Of a DNA stretch of 64,000 nucleotides, positions 1-11,775 are shown one piece after another. The notes beneath the pieces were generated by a model. It was given only the letters and a program-made list of their open reading frames with translations, searched no databases and was not told the origin of the DNA. How positions within the stretch are numbered: position 1 is the stretch's first letter; each line of letters starts with the position of its first letter. The stretch covers positions 236,780,371 to 236,844,370 of the forward strand of contig NC_085140.1 of the NCBI RefSeq assembly GCF_024139115.2, in the 5' to 3' direction. The DNA comes from Armigeres subalbatus. Lineage: Eukaryota; Arthropoda; Insecta; Diptera; Culicidae. The translations under genes were made by a program, and so were the position numbers.

Positions 1-383
1 GGCGTGCCTACTGATACATGCAGTTTTTATTAAAGTGTAGTAGAGTCTATTCGCTTATCATAAGACAAGTTGGTACTATCTCATTTAACTCCACCATTCG
101 ATCACTATTAAACCTCACCGTATCCTAGGCAAACCCCGCCACTCACAGTGATGAGAGAAAGGGTGAATAATTGTCTAACCTAACCTTTCCATATTTCTAT
201 TTAATTAAATTGTCTTTGATGTGTGCTTTTTTCGTGATATTACTTCATTGTTGTCGTTGCAGCTGGTAGATTAGAACCAAAATCAAACCGCGTAAACCAA
301 ATCTACGCAGAATCAACAAAACGATATTTGGTTCACAACAACAAACAAAGTCGGCCAACAATTCGCTGCAACACACCACATTT
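1..383. other. No gene recognised
   Basis: AT-rich sequence with no convincing ORF. It is probably the flank or 5' part of the decayed non-LTR element that becomes recognisable from about 384. Confidence 0.4.
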
Positions 384-1215
384 TTGCAGAGTATTGATGA
401 ACTTAATTTAGATGATGCTGTTGACGATCCAATCAACCGATCTAGATCATGCGATGACACATCTTTTTTCGAAGTTCTGGACGAGGTTAATAGTTCTATC
501 GCAAATCCTCAAGACAAATTTGTTGTGGGTGCCAACAAGCGAGTGCACATTTTACCGTATCAACACAACAACCACGGAAATAGTAATAATGCTTCCCGGG
601 TGAATGTTTCTACGCCTGCCGCTAAGAAGCAATTTGGGACCAAAACTACCTCTGCCCGACCCAAGTCATGGATACAAGTGCAAACCGTTCCGAATCAACG
701 TACAACATTGCGTGTGCGACTAGAACGGTAATGGACGAGCATCGTGATCCTCGTCGTGGTGCAACTAAACCGAACTCACTATCGCTGAGAGTAGCTAGTA
801 TGAATCCGGCTCCTAATAAATCTGAATAATTTTACGTCACACCTTTTGCTCCTGATCAAAATGAAGAGGAAGTAAAACAATACGTCATCGATATTTCCAA
901 TGCTAACTCTTCCTCCGTACATGTGACCAAACTCGTTCCTCGTAGTAAGAATGCCGAAGACCTATCCTCAGAGCCAAATGTAAGGGGAGTCCGGGGGGCC
1001 GTGGCCCCGGGCCCCCACAAATCTTATGTACCAAAACCAACATTTTTTGTACATTTTGGGGCCCCACAAACTGTCGGCCCCGGGGCCCCCTTCCGGCTAA
1101 ATCCAGCCCTGCCTATCCTTCGTATCATTCAAAGTCACTGTTCCTCGAAACAACTCCAACACAGTTGGCGATAGCTGGTATTGGCCAGATGGAATTGCCT
1201 GGTCGAGCCTACTTC
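384..1215 (+). pseudogene. CR1-like non-LTR retrotransposon ORF1, decayed
   Basis: An open stretch of 115 codons (384-731) is followed, after frameshifts and a stop, by sequence typical of the C-terminal half of ORF1 in CR1/L2-type elements: an acidic EEEVKQY segment, VTKLVPR, and, beyond an inserted MITE, SFKVTVPRN followed by a WPDGIA motif near the end. The reading frame continues across the MITE at 969-1111 once the MITE and one TSD are removed. A one-base change in an A-run near 1215 breaks the last segment. Such ORF1 proteins bind the element RNA. This copy cannot make a full protein. The clade (CR1/L2/Kiri group) is my recognition and is not certain. Confidence 0.6.
969..1111. mobile_element. 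hAT-type MITE, 143 bp, 8-bp TSD
   Basis: A GC-rich insert starting CAGAGCCAAATG and ending CATCCAGCCCTG-like (observed end ATCCAGCCCTG), so the termini read CAGRG on both strands. It is flanked by the exact 8-bp duplication CCTATCCT at 961-968 and 1112-1119. An 8-bp TSD with CAG-type ends is the hAT signature. Removing it restores the ORF1 frame (LSFVSFKV). Confidence 0.85.
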
Positions 1216-1775
1216 AAAAAACCAGAATATTCCACCTAGCGGTGATGGTGCCTTTCTCTTGTATTATATTTAAAACAAGAAAGGACATAAGAGTAACAAG
1301 AAAATCACATAAGGGAGGTAAAAATGCACTTTGGGAAGATATATTCAGTTATTTCCATCAATTCACATTGATTTGCGTTCATTTGAATGCATTGCAGCAG
1401 CTTTTGTAAAAAAAAAACAAAATTTCAATTTTGAAAAAAAATTCCGAGTGTGGACCCTTGGGAAAATTGGGGAAAAAATCAATGTTTTTTTTAATAACTC
1501 CGGAACGCAATGGCCGAATCGTCCAATTTTTAATAGCAAAAAATAAGTAAGGATTCCGCGTCGAATGCAAGCAAACCGGATAAGGCTAAGTACAAAAAAG
1601 TGTGTCTCACATTTTTTGTACACACACATATACATACATATATACACACATACAGACATCACCTCAATTCGTCGAGCTGAGTCGATTGGTATATAACACT
1701 ATGGATCTCCGAGTCTTCTATCAAAAGTTCGGTTTTGGAGTAATACTTAGTATACGCGAAAGGCAAAACGGGTTT
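1213..1775. repeat. Dispersed mosquito repeat with GCCTTTCTC / GAAAGGCAA ends
   Basis: It starts near CACCTAGCGGTGATGG followed by GCCTTTCTCTTG and ends near ATACGCGAAAGGCAAA, so the ends are imperfect inverted repeats. Inside are A-runs, a CACATATACATACAT microsatellite and the line TCGGTTTTGGAGTAA. A diverged relative lies at about 26290-26640, including the shared AAGGATTCC-CGTCGAATGC block. I see no coding capacity. It interrupts the CR1-like element between ORF1 and the repeated-motif segment. Confidence 0.6.
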
Positions 1776-1837
1776 GCAATACGTCTCCCAGTTACACAGT
1801 AATCTGTCCCAGTGCAGTAACACTTCAATCGGGACAA

Positions 1838-2337
1838 ACAATGTTCCCTGTCTCATCAGGTAATCCTTTGAACGGTATATGTCCCGCCGAAGCGGCACGA
1901 GATACTGCACCAAAATTAAATGAAGACTCAATGTTACAGTTCAACGCCATTAACCGACAAGCCCGTCCGTCTTCTGGTTTTCAGTTATTTGATGATCCAG
2001 TAGTCCTTGATGTATATCACTCGCCACCTTCGACGCAGTGGATTGGCTGTACTTCATGTTTCACCGGGTAAGTTTGACAGTGGTATATGTCCTGTCGAAG
2101 CCAAAAAGAATACTGCATCGTTTTTGAAAAGTGATTCGCAATTGCAGTCTGTTATCGAGAGCTTTATGGATGATGATTTTATTTCAACTACTACGACTGA
2201 TATACACGGAATGCTCTCCAACAAATACCACTCAACGCTCTTTCTGTTTCATTGGGTAAGTTTGACAGTGGTATATGTCCCGCCGAAGCCCGGGATGATA
2301 CCGCATCAAAAATAAGTGGTCCAAACTCATTCCAGCC
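1838..2337 (+). pseudogene. CR1-like element: segment with three GICPAEA repeats
   Basis: Three related coding blocks occur at about 1838, 2054 and 2243, each reading roughly F-x3-GK-F-x2-GICP(A/V)EA followed by a DTA/NTA motif. Spacing is about 190-215 bp. The third block runs in frame into the endonuclease region at 21541 when the 2338-21536 insert and one AGCC copy are removed (SFQP joins DTSASWN). It is therefore the ORF1-ORF2 junction or the N-terminal extension of ORF2 of the same element. Frameshifts separate the blocks. I do not know the function of the motif. Confidence 0.55.
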
Positions 2338-2357
2338 CACGGTGTGCCTGTGACGGT

Positions 2358-3082
2358 TGTTGACACCGCGGTTCACCCAGTGTGCCGACCAACACTGGCA
2401 TGAAGCAGATGAAGAGTTGATCATACCTATTTGGTATTTACTATTGGTATTGTTTAATGTGACTCCCTAGATAGTAAGATAGATGTTGATACTGAATGAA
2501 AACCAAAACAAACTGTGAAGAGGGATAAAGAAAAGTTGCGAAAACGGCCATTCTAAATTTAGCAAAGAGCAAGTTTATTTGAGTGGAAATTATAAAATTA
2601 ATTCTAATTAGTTGAAATCAAGTTCGGTGCCTGCAAAGGAGATAAAGAAATTTTCGGAATTGCTGTAAATGAATTGAAGGTAAAGATAAGAAATTCAGTT
2701 AACTAACGAGTTTGTTTATATTTGTAATTTGAAGATTTGCGAATCGGTGTTGCTGCTGGTGGCGAATACCTGAAAAGAGAAGAAAGAGGTTGAAATTATA
2801 ATCTGAGTGAAGTTGTGAGTATTTAGCAAGATTTAAAGGTTTATGAGCCATTTAAATAATTAATAGTTACAGCTTGTGTAGACGGAATTAGAAACTCTTG
2901 AGAAGGTGAGAAGCACCGGAGAATACAAATTAGTGATCGGTTATAGCTGGAAGGGAACAAGACCAATTCTTGTGAGTAAAACCAACAAAAACAATGTAAT
3001 CAAACGTAATAAATCTAATAAAATTTTAGTTTGAGCTGCCACGAAACAGTGCTGCTGCGAAAAACTGGTACACCTCCGAACA
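2358..3082 (+). repeat. BEL 5' LTR (725 bp)
   Basis: It has TG...CA ends and the same length as the 3' LTR. Line-by-line reading against 18235-18959 shows no difference that I could find, which implies recent insertion or gene conversion. Confidence 0.93.
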
Positions 3083-3127
3083 ATCTCAAAAAGAATTGTA
3101 CGAGAATCGGATATCCTCAACAGTACC

Positions 3128-4438
3128 ATGACCGATTCTACTGCACAAATCCTGGACCTTACAGAAACCCCCTGTGCGGCGTGTGATGAAGTGTCAACTG
3201 AAAATGAGCAGATGATCAGCTGTGACGGATGCAAACAGTGGTTTCACACTCGTTGTGTCGGCATATCGGACGAGAAAGAGATCGAAAAAAACTGGTTTTG
3301 CGCAGAAATTAAATGCCAGCAAGCCATGCGAAAAAAGAAGAATCGCACCAAGAAGAGCGGAGATGACTCGGACCGCTCCAGCGTCAAATCTGATGCCGTA
3401 CTCACTCTAGAGCAAAAGCTCAAAACCATGGAGGAGAATCAAAAGCTGATGGAGCAAGAGCTGGAGGCGGAAATGACCTTGAAGAAGAAGGAAAGGGAAA
3501 TCAAGCGGGCAATCGAAAGAAAACGCTTGATGTTAGAGAAGAAGATGTACGAAGAAGAAGAAGAGCAGGAGAAGTTGCTGCAGGAAGAGATCCTACGGGA
3601 AAGGAAAGCGCAAGTGGATCGTATGAGAACAAACAAACAGTCTTTCGAGGAGAATTTGAGGATTTTAGATGAACAGATGCGTGGCTTAAAATACCGTACA
3701 GAGCAGAATAAGTTGAAGAAAGACGTCGATGCTGGCGAAGGCGTTTCTGGTGTACGGACGCCGTTGCGTAATCCGGAGGTGGGAAAGGTAGCGGAACAGG
3801 CAACAATTAAGCGGAAAAGCACTCCAATCGTTCCATCACAAGATGTATCCGATTCTGATGATGAAACCGACGCAGACGAAACCGCTGAAGAGGACCCCAC
3901 TACATACAGCGAGGAATCCGACGGTTCAATAGAAGAGACGGAAAGAAAGCTCACCAAAATCAGCAAGAGAAAATCCAGCCAATACGGGTTGGGGAAAAAC
4001 CGTTGCATGCCAACTAAACTTCAAATGGCCGCCAGAAGTGGTATTAGTAGAAAATTGCCCACATTTTCTGGAAAACCAGAGGAATGGCCGCTGTTCTATG
4101 GAACGTACCAAGCATCAAATGAAGCTTGTGGTTATAGCGATGTGGAAAATTTGGTGCGGCTTCAGGAATGCCTGAAAGGTCCAGCTTTAGAAATGGTGCG
4201 TGGACAACTGCTTCTTCCGAAATCAGTTCCGAAAGTAATTGCAAAGCTGCGCCAGCTGTATGGTCGTCCAGAACAACTGTTACAAAGCCACTTGGATAAA
4301 GTTCGTCGGCTAGAATCTCCCAAAACTGGCAAACTTGCTAGCTTCATTCCATTCGGGACTGCGGTAGAACAATTGTGTGAGCATCTAGAGGCGGCGGAAT
4401 TGAAACAGCATTTAGTCAACCCTCTGCTTGTGCAAGAC
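3128..4438 (+). pseudogene. BEL/Pao gag, N-terminal part with PHD-type zinc finger
   Basis: The ORF starts at the ATG 45 bp after the 5' LTR. Residues of about 17-65 form a PHD-like Cys/His pattern (CAAC, MISCDGC, WFHTRC, WFC and a last Cys). A long charged coiled-coil segment rich in Glu and Lys follows (about 90-210), then a Ser/Asp/Glu-rich linker, then the capsid-like region (KLPTFSGKPEEWPLF, a hallmark of BEL gag). The frame runs to NPLLVQD and is cut at 4438 by the 4439-11771 LTR element. It resumes at 11776 (LVDKLPDNEKREW). It would form the virus-like particle. The intact part is long enough to be translated, but it ends in foreign sequence. Confidence 0.85.
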
Positions 4439-6045
4439 TGAAACTGACTCGGTCTCACTGCAAGGTGGATTATTCAGGGTCGGATGAATTGGCACACTCC
4501 TTTCACGTCCATTCTCTCTCTCAATGAAACGTTCATTCATGCCGGGAACGGTGGAAAACGAAATGTCTGCCCAGCGAGGTGACGTTATCTTGAATGAACA
4601 TAAATTTAAAGTTTAACACTCAGAAACTTCTCAAAAGCCTGAAGGAAAATTAACTTTAATTCAACACACTAAGGACGAGGCTTGATGGCTTCTTTGTAAG
4701 CCCGGAAAAGCGATAACACAAACAACAAACTTGGGACCTTATTGTTCAGGGAATGATTGTCACAAATAGAGAATTACTGTTTTCAATTTAACTTAATTCT
4801 ACCTTTAATTATCTTCTTCGAATCTAGCTAGCTAACACTGCATTGTCACACTTGATAGGGTACTTGCGTGGGGGGGGGGAGCATCGTGATGCTCGGGATC
4901 CGGATCCTCGATGATTCCGTTGAACAGCAAGTGGCCACTGCTTGAAGCTGGGGAACGGTCGGTGACGGGGCGCGTTGCCATGTTGGAGCGCTTGATGCCT
5001 CGGCGGAATGGCCGATTCAAAATGGCGAGTATTGCTTTGGCAGGGGTCTGGACAATAGACGTCTTCAGACAATGGGTTTTCTGTTGCTGTGCCTCGGTCG
5101 GTGGCTGTTGGAGGTTCCGCATGGCCGTAATGCTCGGAATGGGGTCCTCGAGCTAGATCAGCATTGATCGTATACCTCATCAGCTCTGCGCGCGTGTTGG
5201 TTGGGCTTCTCGGGTTGTCCCCAAGAGCCTGTCGTGAGTGTAGCTTGAAAGTAAACGAAAAAGGCCCACTCGTGGACCTGCCAAGTGACATTATTACACC
5301 TATCGTGTGACGGTCGAATTTTGCTACCGCTTTCTGGCTAGACTAAGTTTAATTACCTTTTCTTGCACATAACTTTCACAGTAGTGTTTTCTTAGTTTAT
5401 AGACGGCATTGATTCGTAATAGGCTATAAGAAACATTACATTTACAATTTAGGTTAGGTTATTTTATTTTTACATTTCACTTCTCTAACCGTACTATATA
5501 GTTTTGTAGTTTCTGCCGTACTATTTCACCGCACTACTAGTATTAAGGACACATCATCCACTTAGAATAAGGTACAAAGCTTTAAAAACCACCTCATATT
5601 GGGATAACTTAAACAATTAATTACACGACGCGCACTACGACTTCCTCGGAGGTTACAACAGAAAAGAGAGTTTTCATTTCATTGGGCTGAGGTATTTATC
5701 TTAAACTTTGGTGTTAAGATGGAGCGCAAACATCGTCCAAGATACGAAGTTTGACATTTCATGTTTCTCCGGACTTTGCATGTATGTTCACATCAAAACT
5801 AGTGGTGACCTCTGTTTGTCAAATCTTTTTGGACCTTTTCATTTGTTTCGCTATTTGTGTCACCGTTTGCATGAACGTGCATTGATGTGGAACGGATGGA
5901 AATGGTGGATGAATTATCTACTTGTCAAAACAAGTGAGCTATTGCACTCTCATTGAATGCTGTCGGTTTGGATGGATAGGGTGGGGCAAGGAAGAAAATC
6001 TTGCGGTGGAGCCGCAAGTCAATCACATGAAACCGAACGGTTACA
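4439..6045 (-). repeat. LTR of the non-autonomous element (1607 bp)
   Basis: In + orientation it starts TGAAACTGACTCGG and ends CCGAACGGTTACA. It contains a G-run near 4872 and a Pro/His-rich open frame on the minus strand (5291-4824) that is also open in the second LTR. It is nearly identical to the second LTR apart from that LTR's two inserts. Confidence 0.85.
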
Positions 6046-7845
6046 TTACCCCATCGTTCCTCTTTCAAAAAGGAAGCATTTCATTTTGAATCAATCTCAT
6101 AATTATAATCATTATTAACTTCAACCATGATCTTTTTCAGATTGTGGTGAATCAAAATTATGAATTGGTTTTTCTCTGGAGCACCCTATTAACCTTCGTC
6201 ACTCAGTTGACGAAGCAATGGTACTCGCAGTGAATGAACTTCAACACTTTGTGTTGGGAAATGTCAAAAGATTATCGTTGTTTATGTTTACAACGCAACG
6301 ACGAATTCGATGGTTCGCGAAGCCATGAATTGTAGCGTTTTTGATACGAAATTTATCGCGGTCGATGGCTAAAACGGTCGAAAAAAGTATCCGCGAAGAG
6401 AACGTTTCCGGGGTGCACTGAATACCGCGATTCGACATCATTTTCCGGTCTTATTTCCCTAGCTGTTCGTGAATCCGCGGAGATGGGAACCAAACTCTTA
6501 CGCCGAGAATCGCGAGTTTGCCAGGTGAGAATAGTTTCTGTAAACAAAAATCGATTAAGTTGTATTCGATGCTTTCCTAATAATGCGACTTCATTTTCAT
6601 TGAATAGGATTTCATGGAAATCGGTCCGGACCTTTTATGAATGGTAAGTAATCAACTAATCATTACGACTGAGTTGAAGACTGAATTATTGATTGAATCC
6701 TGATTCCAGGTTTGGGACATCGTGTGTCCGCGTATGTAGCTCGACGGGATGTATGGATTCGCCAGTTCGCTTGTCTCGAACTGGTCCCGCGAGACTACCA
6801 ATAGAGCGTACTTCCTGACTTCGGAGGAGTTGCACGTCTTCATCTGCATAACGGACTGGCCGTTCTTAAATACCCTCAGATTCTCTGGAAGACCCGAGCA
6901 GAATATAATTCATTATTGTATCTCGCTGAATATTTCAGGAGCAAATTGAATGATTAAATGGGTGTTTTGCTTGTCTGTTTTTTTTTTATGAAGAAATTAT
7001 TCCTCAACAGAAAGACTTATTGTAACCTTCGTTTCTTCCCTGTTGGTCGGAAATCGAAGAAAATTGACTTTTAGTTGGTCATGGGGCTTTTGGGTTTCTA
7101 TTAACCGGTTTCGCGTATTTAATTGATGTACGAGTACAATGTTGCTTGACTCTGCGATTGAGTCGGCACAATTTACTGAACTTTTCACGACGTTTATGAT
7201 CATCCTAGCCATAGACACGATTGGAATTTTCGAATGACTTCCCGTTCTGCAGAGACGGAAAGTCCCGAGGAACCGCGTTAGTTCGTCGTGAAGTTATTTG
7301 TTCCCGTATTTTGTTCGATTGTGTAACTTATTCCATCGATATGGTTCTATTCGCGCTTTAAACGTAATCTCGAACGACTGCAAATCATCACGAATTCCTT
7401 ACAGTCCAGCAGAAAATCTGCTTCATCGCGAACCGTTACAAAATCAGTCGATCTCCGAGATCACTGTCTACGTCGTTCCGAACCGCGGGATCTTCTTCTT
7501 GATCTCGATCTAAATTATAAAATGCCTAATATCATTGATTCTCATGTTGCTTCGAATTTGTTATTCTAAGTAATTGATTTGATGTACATGCCTTAAATAG
7601 AAATAATTATCATGCAATTGAAAAAAAACTATGACGAAACCTACACAAAAAACGGAAATTGGAAATTCTAGAATCATTATCGGCTCCTCGGATTTTCGGA
7701 TCACCGATTCCGAGAAGACTTTGCAACTTATGTGTTCTCTTCGTTTGGAGAACGAAGGCGTCAACAAAACAGGAATCTGTTTTCTCGCCCCTTCCCGGAG
7801 GGAATGGAAACTGATGGGAGTTATGCATTTTTAGTCGGGCGCCAT
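6046..7845 (-). other. Internal region of the non-autonomous LTR element
   Basis: 1.8 kb with only short ORFs (at most 73 codons) and no gag, protease, RT or integrase motif. On the minus strand a purine-rich tract (GAGGAACGATGGGGTAA) lies directly before the leftmost LTR and fits a polypurine tract. Confidence 0.65.
7834..7844 (-). other. Primer-binding site
   Basis: The minus strand reads TGGCGCCCGAC, one base inside the LTR end. TGGCGCCC is a common tRNA-complementary primer site in LTR elements, and it fixes the orientation of this one as minus. Confidence 0.65.
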
Positions 7846-8022
7846 TGAAACTTACTCGGTCTCACTGCAAGGTGGATTATTCAGGGTCGGATGAATTGGC
7901 ACACTCCTTTCACGTCCATTCTCTCTCTCAATGAAACGTTCATTCATGCCGGGAACGGTGGAAAACGAAATGTCTGCCCAGCGAGGTGACGTTATCTTGA
8001 ATGAACATAAATTTAAAGTTTA

Positions 8023-8290
8023 AGGTGATTATAGTATGAAGCCCGTGGTGAATTTCAAATTCATCACACGTTTATCTACATACATTTCCAAAACCCCAAA
8101 TCTGGCGTAATAGTTTTCGTACAGTGCCGAAACCCAAATTATGATTGTTCAGCATAACTAAGCAAACGATCTACCATTATTTCAGCCCCATACACGTTAT
8201 GGTTCTTTCATCTCGTGCTCTTGAAAACAATATTGGAATAGCACGTGGTTTACAAAATGGCCGATTTCTGGCTTCATTCTATAATCACCT
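8023..8290. mobile_element. TA-flanked MITE, 268 bp
   Basis: The termini are AGGTGATTATAG and CTATAATCACCT, flanked by TA on both sides. The undisturbed empty site exists in the sister LTR at about 4612 (AAAGTTTAACACTCAG), which proves the insertion and its TA duplication. A TA TSD points to the Tc1/mariner class. Confidence 0.9.
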
Positions 8291-9662
8291 TAACACTCAG
8301 AAACTTCTCAAAAGCCTGAAGGAAAATTAACTTTAATTCAACACACTAAGGACGAGGCTTGATGGCTTCTTTGTAAGCCCGGAAAAGCGATAACACAAAC
8401 AACAAACTTGGGACCTTATTGTTCAGGGAATGATTGTCACAAATAGAGAATTACTGTTTTCAATTTAACTTAATTCTACCTTTAATTATCTTCTTCGAAT
8501 CTAGCTAGCTAACACTGCATTGTCACACTTGATAGGGTACTTGCGTGGGGGGGGGGGAGCATCGTGATGCTCGGGATCCGGATCCTCGGTGATTCCGTTG
8601 AACAGCAAGTGGCCACTGCTTGAAGCTGGGGAACGGTCGGTGACGGGGCGCGTTGCCATGTTGGAGCGCTTGATGCCTCGGCGGAATGGCCGATTCAAAA
8701 TGGCGAGTATTGCTTTGGCAGGGGTCTGGACAATAGACGTCTTCAGACAATGGGTTTTCTGTTGCTGTGCCTCGGTCGGTGGCTGTTGGAGGTTCCGCAT
8801 GGCCGTAATGCTCGGAATGGGGTCCTCGAGCTAGATCAGCATTGATCGTATACCTCATCAGCTCTGCGCGCGTGTTGGTTGGGCTTCTCGGGTTGTCCCC
8901 AAGAGCCTGTCGTGAGTGTAGCTTGAAAGTAAACGAAAAAGGCCCACTCGTGGACCTGCCAAGTGACATTATTACACCTATCGTGTGACGGTCGAATTTT
9001 GCTACCGCTTTCTGGCTAGACTAAGTTCAATTACCTTTTTCTTGCACATAACTTTCACAGTAGTGTTTTCTTAGTTTATAGACGGCATTGATTCGTAATA
9101 GGCTATAAGAAACATTACATTTACAATTTAGGTTAGGTTATTTTATTTTTACATTTCACTTCTCTAACCGTACTATATAGTTTTGTAGTTTCTGCCGTAC
9201 TATTTCACCGCACTACTAGTATTAAGGACACATCATCCACTTAGAATAAGGTACAAAGCTTTAAAAACCACCTCATATTGGGATAACTTAAACAATTAAT
9301 TACACGACGCGCACTACGACTTCCTCGGAGGTTACAACAGAAAAGAGAGTTTTCATTTCATTGGGCTGAGGTATTTATCTTAAACTTTGGTGTTAAGATG
9401 GAGCGCAAACATCGTCCAAGATACGAAGTTTGACATTTCATGTTTCTCCGGACTTTGCATGTATGTTCACATCAAAACTAGTGGTGACCTCTGTTTGTCA
9501 AATCTTTTTGGACCTTTTCATTTGTTTCGCTATTTGTGTCACCGTTTGCATGAACGTGCATTGATGTGGAACGGATGGAAATGGTGGATGAATTATCTAC
9601 TTGTCAAAACAAGTGAGCTATTGCACTCTCATTGAATGCTGTCGGTTTGGATGGATAGGGTG

Positions 9663-11707
9663 CACGCTTAGTTCAGTCCACCCAAATATGGGTGAAGAGT
9701 ACCTAAAATCGCCAAAAAGTGCACATACCTAGATTTGAGTGAATTGACCATTACCTAAATATGAGTAAACCAATGTTACCCATATATGGGTAGTTGAGAA
9801 AGTGGCGATTTATTGGTAAATTTTACCCATATTTGGGTGATCTTCTCGTCTTTATTTTTGAGACATTGCAAATGTTTTTCTTATAAAATAAATAAATAAG
9901 TTAATTTAAGTTTTATAGAAAAAATAATAGTTGAAATTTATTTGAATACCATCTAAAAATTAATTGCTTTTTCAAAATAATCTACGGTCTCGCCACGGTG
10001 TCTGCCTCTCCCGGGGACTTAGATTACGCCTATCGATCAATCCAATGAGGTCGATTCCATGCGATGAAAGTGCTGTTCCTCCCGAGGTTTCTCTGCTAGC
10101 AAGATATCCTAATTGCACCCTAAAGTTTTGATTGCTGATAACAGCATGTACCAGAACAGATTTCTGTAATTAGTATATGGTGGTAAACGCGGTGATGCGG
10201 GTGGCCTGTTAAAACACGAATGCATTAAAAAAAAATGTTTCGAGGAAAAAGACATCGGACCGGACATCATTTACCAATATTTACCTGTAGTGGTCGCTGA
10301 TGATTTGGTGAGCTTCCATGCCCCTGTTCCTGTTGGTCCGTTGGTCCGCTGCTTTTGGAGATTTTCAGGAGCACTCTAACCATGGTTCTGTACATGTTTG
10401 CACCACCTTGTCAACCAACTGTTGAAAAGATGAAATTTATAATACTTATTAAAAGAATAATAAATTATATTTACTTACGATAATTGTTCATATAAAGCAT
10501 TTCCGGAATAGTAACATTGAATGCTTTTTTTCGGCCAAGTTTCAGGTTCCGTTTTCCATAGAATTACAATTGTTGAAGTGCGAATCAGGTCTGAAAATTT
10601 TCTCCAACCCCCTTATCACAACGGAATATCGATAATAATCCGGATTAAACGATGAAAGATATAACAGAAGCAGCAAGTCAAATGACTTGTAGAGGGAGCA
10701 TTCTAGTACGAGGTTCATCAGCAGGAAATATTGGATCCATCGCAAGTCAGGCATCCTCCGACTGTCTTCTCAGGCCTGGATGTGCATGCTGCAGAAAATA
10801 AAACAAACAGGGTTGAGCACTTTATTTTAATCAGTAACATAATCTTACTTACCGTTTGTATTCAACGACTCGGAAGCAATCCGTTTTAGCAATATGTATT
10901 AGTCTTTCCTGATTAACTTTAAAATTCGACTAGCTTTCCATAAGCTCTGGAAGCCTGCACGACAAGTCTGGAATCCGATGATCGTGTCCCGAAACTGTCG
11001 TTTGTGCACGGAATCCGGAATACGGAATTAGCTGTAGTGGCTCACACTATGAAGACGAAGAGCAATGATTATCGCGGCGGGAGCGATGCCGTATAAACAT
11101 TTTCCTATTTGCGATTATGAAATGACCTTCAGATCAGACCAATATCCAATACCACAACGTACTACATAGTTGTACCCGATTTTCTCAGGAATTTGCAGGA
11201 ATTAACGACTCTGGAGCGACAACCGATGATTTGGGAATTTTTTCAGGCTATCTGCTGTCCCACGAGGCCGATTGCAAACTTGCTGCTACTGGTGGTCAGA
11301 ACTGAAAACAAGTAGATTACTATTTAGAAGATTTAACGCATGAACGGCAGGTACAAGACTAATTTTAGCGAAATATAACAAATAACAACAATATAGTTAC
11401 CTTATTTCACCAATTTTACAAACGATATTTTTGTTTGCAACCACTATCACGGTGAAAGAATGAAAACTATAGGGAGAAATTTATGAACTTGTTCAACAAC
11501 GACACGGTAGCATTTGTTTATGTTTATTTTTTCAACCAAATGTGGGTAAATGCGATCACTCAAATATGGGTAAAGACGGTTTGTTTAGAATATCAGTAAA
11601 TATTACTGATTTTTTAGGTAAATTTTACTAATAATATAGGTAAAATGAAATTTACCCATATGTGCGTAGAACAAGTACCCATAAATAGGTGAACCAAACT
11701 AAGCGTG
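9663..11707. mobile_element. CACTA-like non-autonomous DNA element, 2045 bp
   Basis: The termini are CACGCTTAGTT and AACTAAGCGTG with a 2-bp TG duplication. The empty site is present in the sister LTR at about 5983 (GATAGGGTGGGGCAAGG). Subterminal regions carry many copies of a motif like ACCCATATTTGGGT, about five at each end. CAC ends, a 2-bp TSD and arrayed subterminal motifs fit EnSpm/CACTA elements. There is no transposase ORF. The middle 1.5 kb has no recognisable coding. Confidence 0.75.
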
Positions 11708-11775
11708 TGGGGCAAGGAAGAAAATCTTGCGGTGGAGCCGCAAGTCAATCACATGAAACCGAACGGTTACAAGAC

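Larger units (their letters stand above)
4439..11771 (-). mobile_element. Non-autonomous LTR retroelement inserted in BEL gag
   Basis: Two related long terminal repeats (4439-6045 and 7846-11771) enclose an internal region of 1.8 kb. The flanks carry the 4-bp duplication AGAC (4435-4438 and 11772-11775), and removing the insert restores the gag frame. A primer-binding site lies next to the right LTR on the minus strand (TGGCGCCCGAC), so the element points leftward. No gag or pol can be read inside, so it must depend on another element's proteins (LARD/TRIM-like). The short TSD suggests Ty3/gypsy-type integrase, by inference. Confidence 0.8.
7846..11771 (-). repeat. Second LTR of the non-autonomous element, with two inserts
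   Basis: The same sequence as 4439-6045, starting TGAAACTTACTCGG and ending GAACGGTTACA. It carries a MITE (8023-8290) and a CACTA-like element (9663-11707). Without them it is about 1.61 kb, matching the first LTR. Confidence 0.85.

Noticed and set aside
4911..5956. ORFs at 4911-5156 and 5708-5956 and their copies at 8589 and 9387 as host gene duplicates
   Set aside because: They are inside the two LTRs of one element, which explains their duplication.
11689..11775. ATG at 11689 as start of a BEL gag or protease gene
   Set aside because: These bases belong to the inserted CACTA-like element and LTR. The gag frame comes from 4438.
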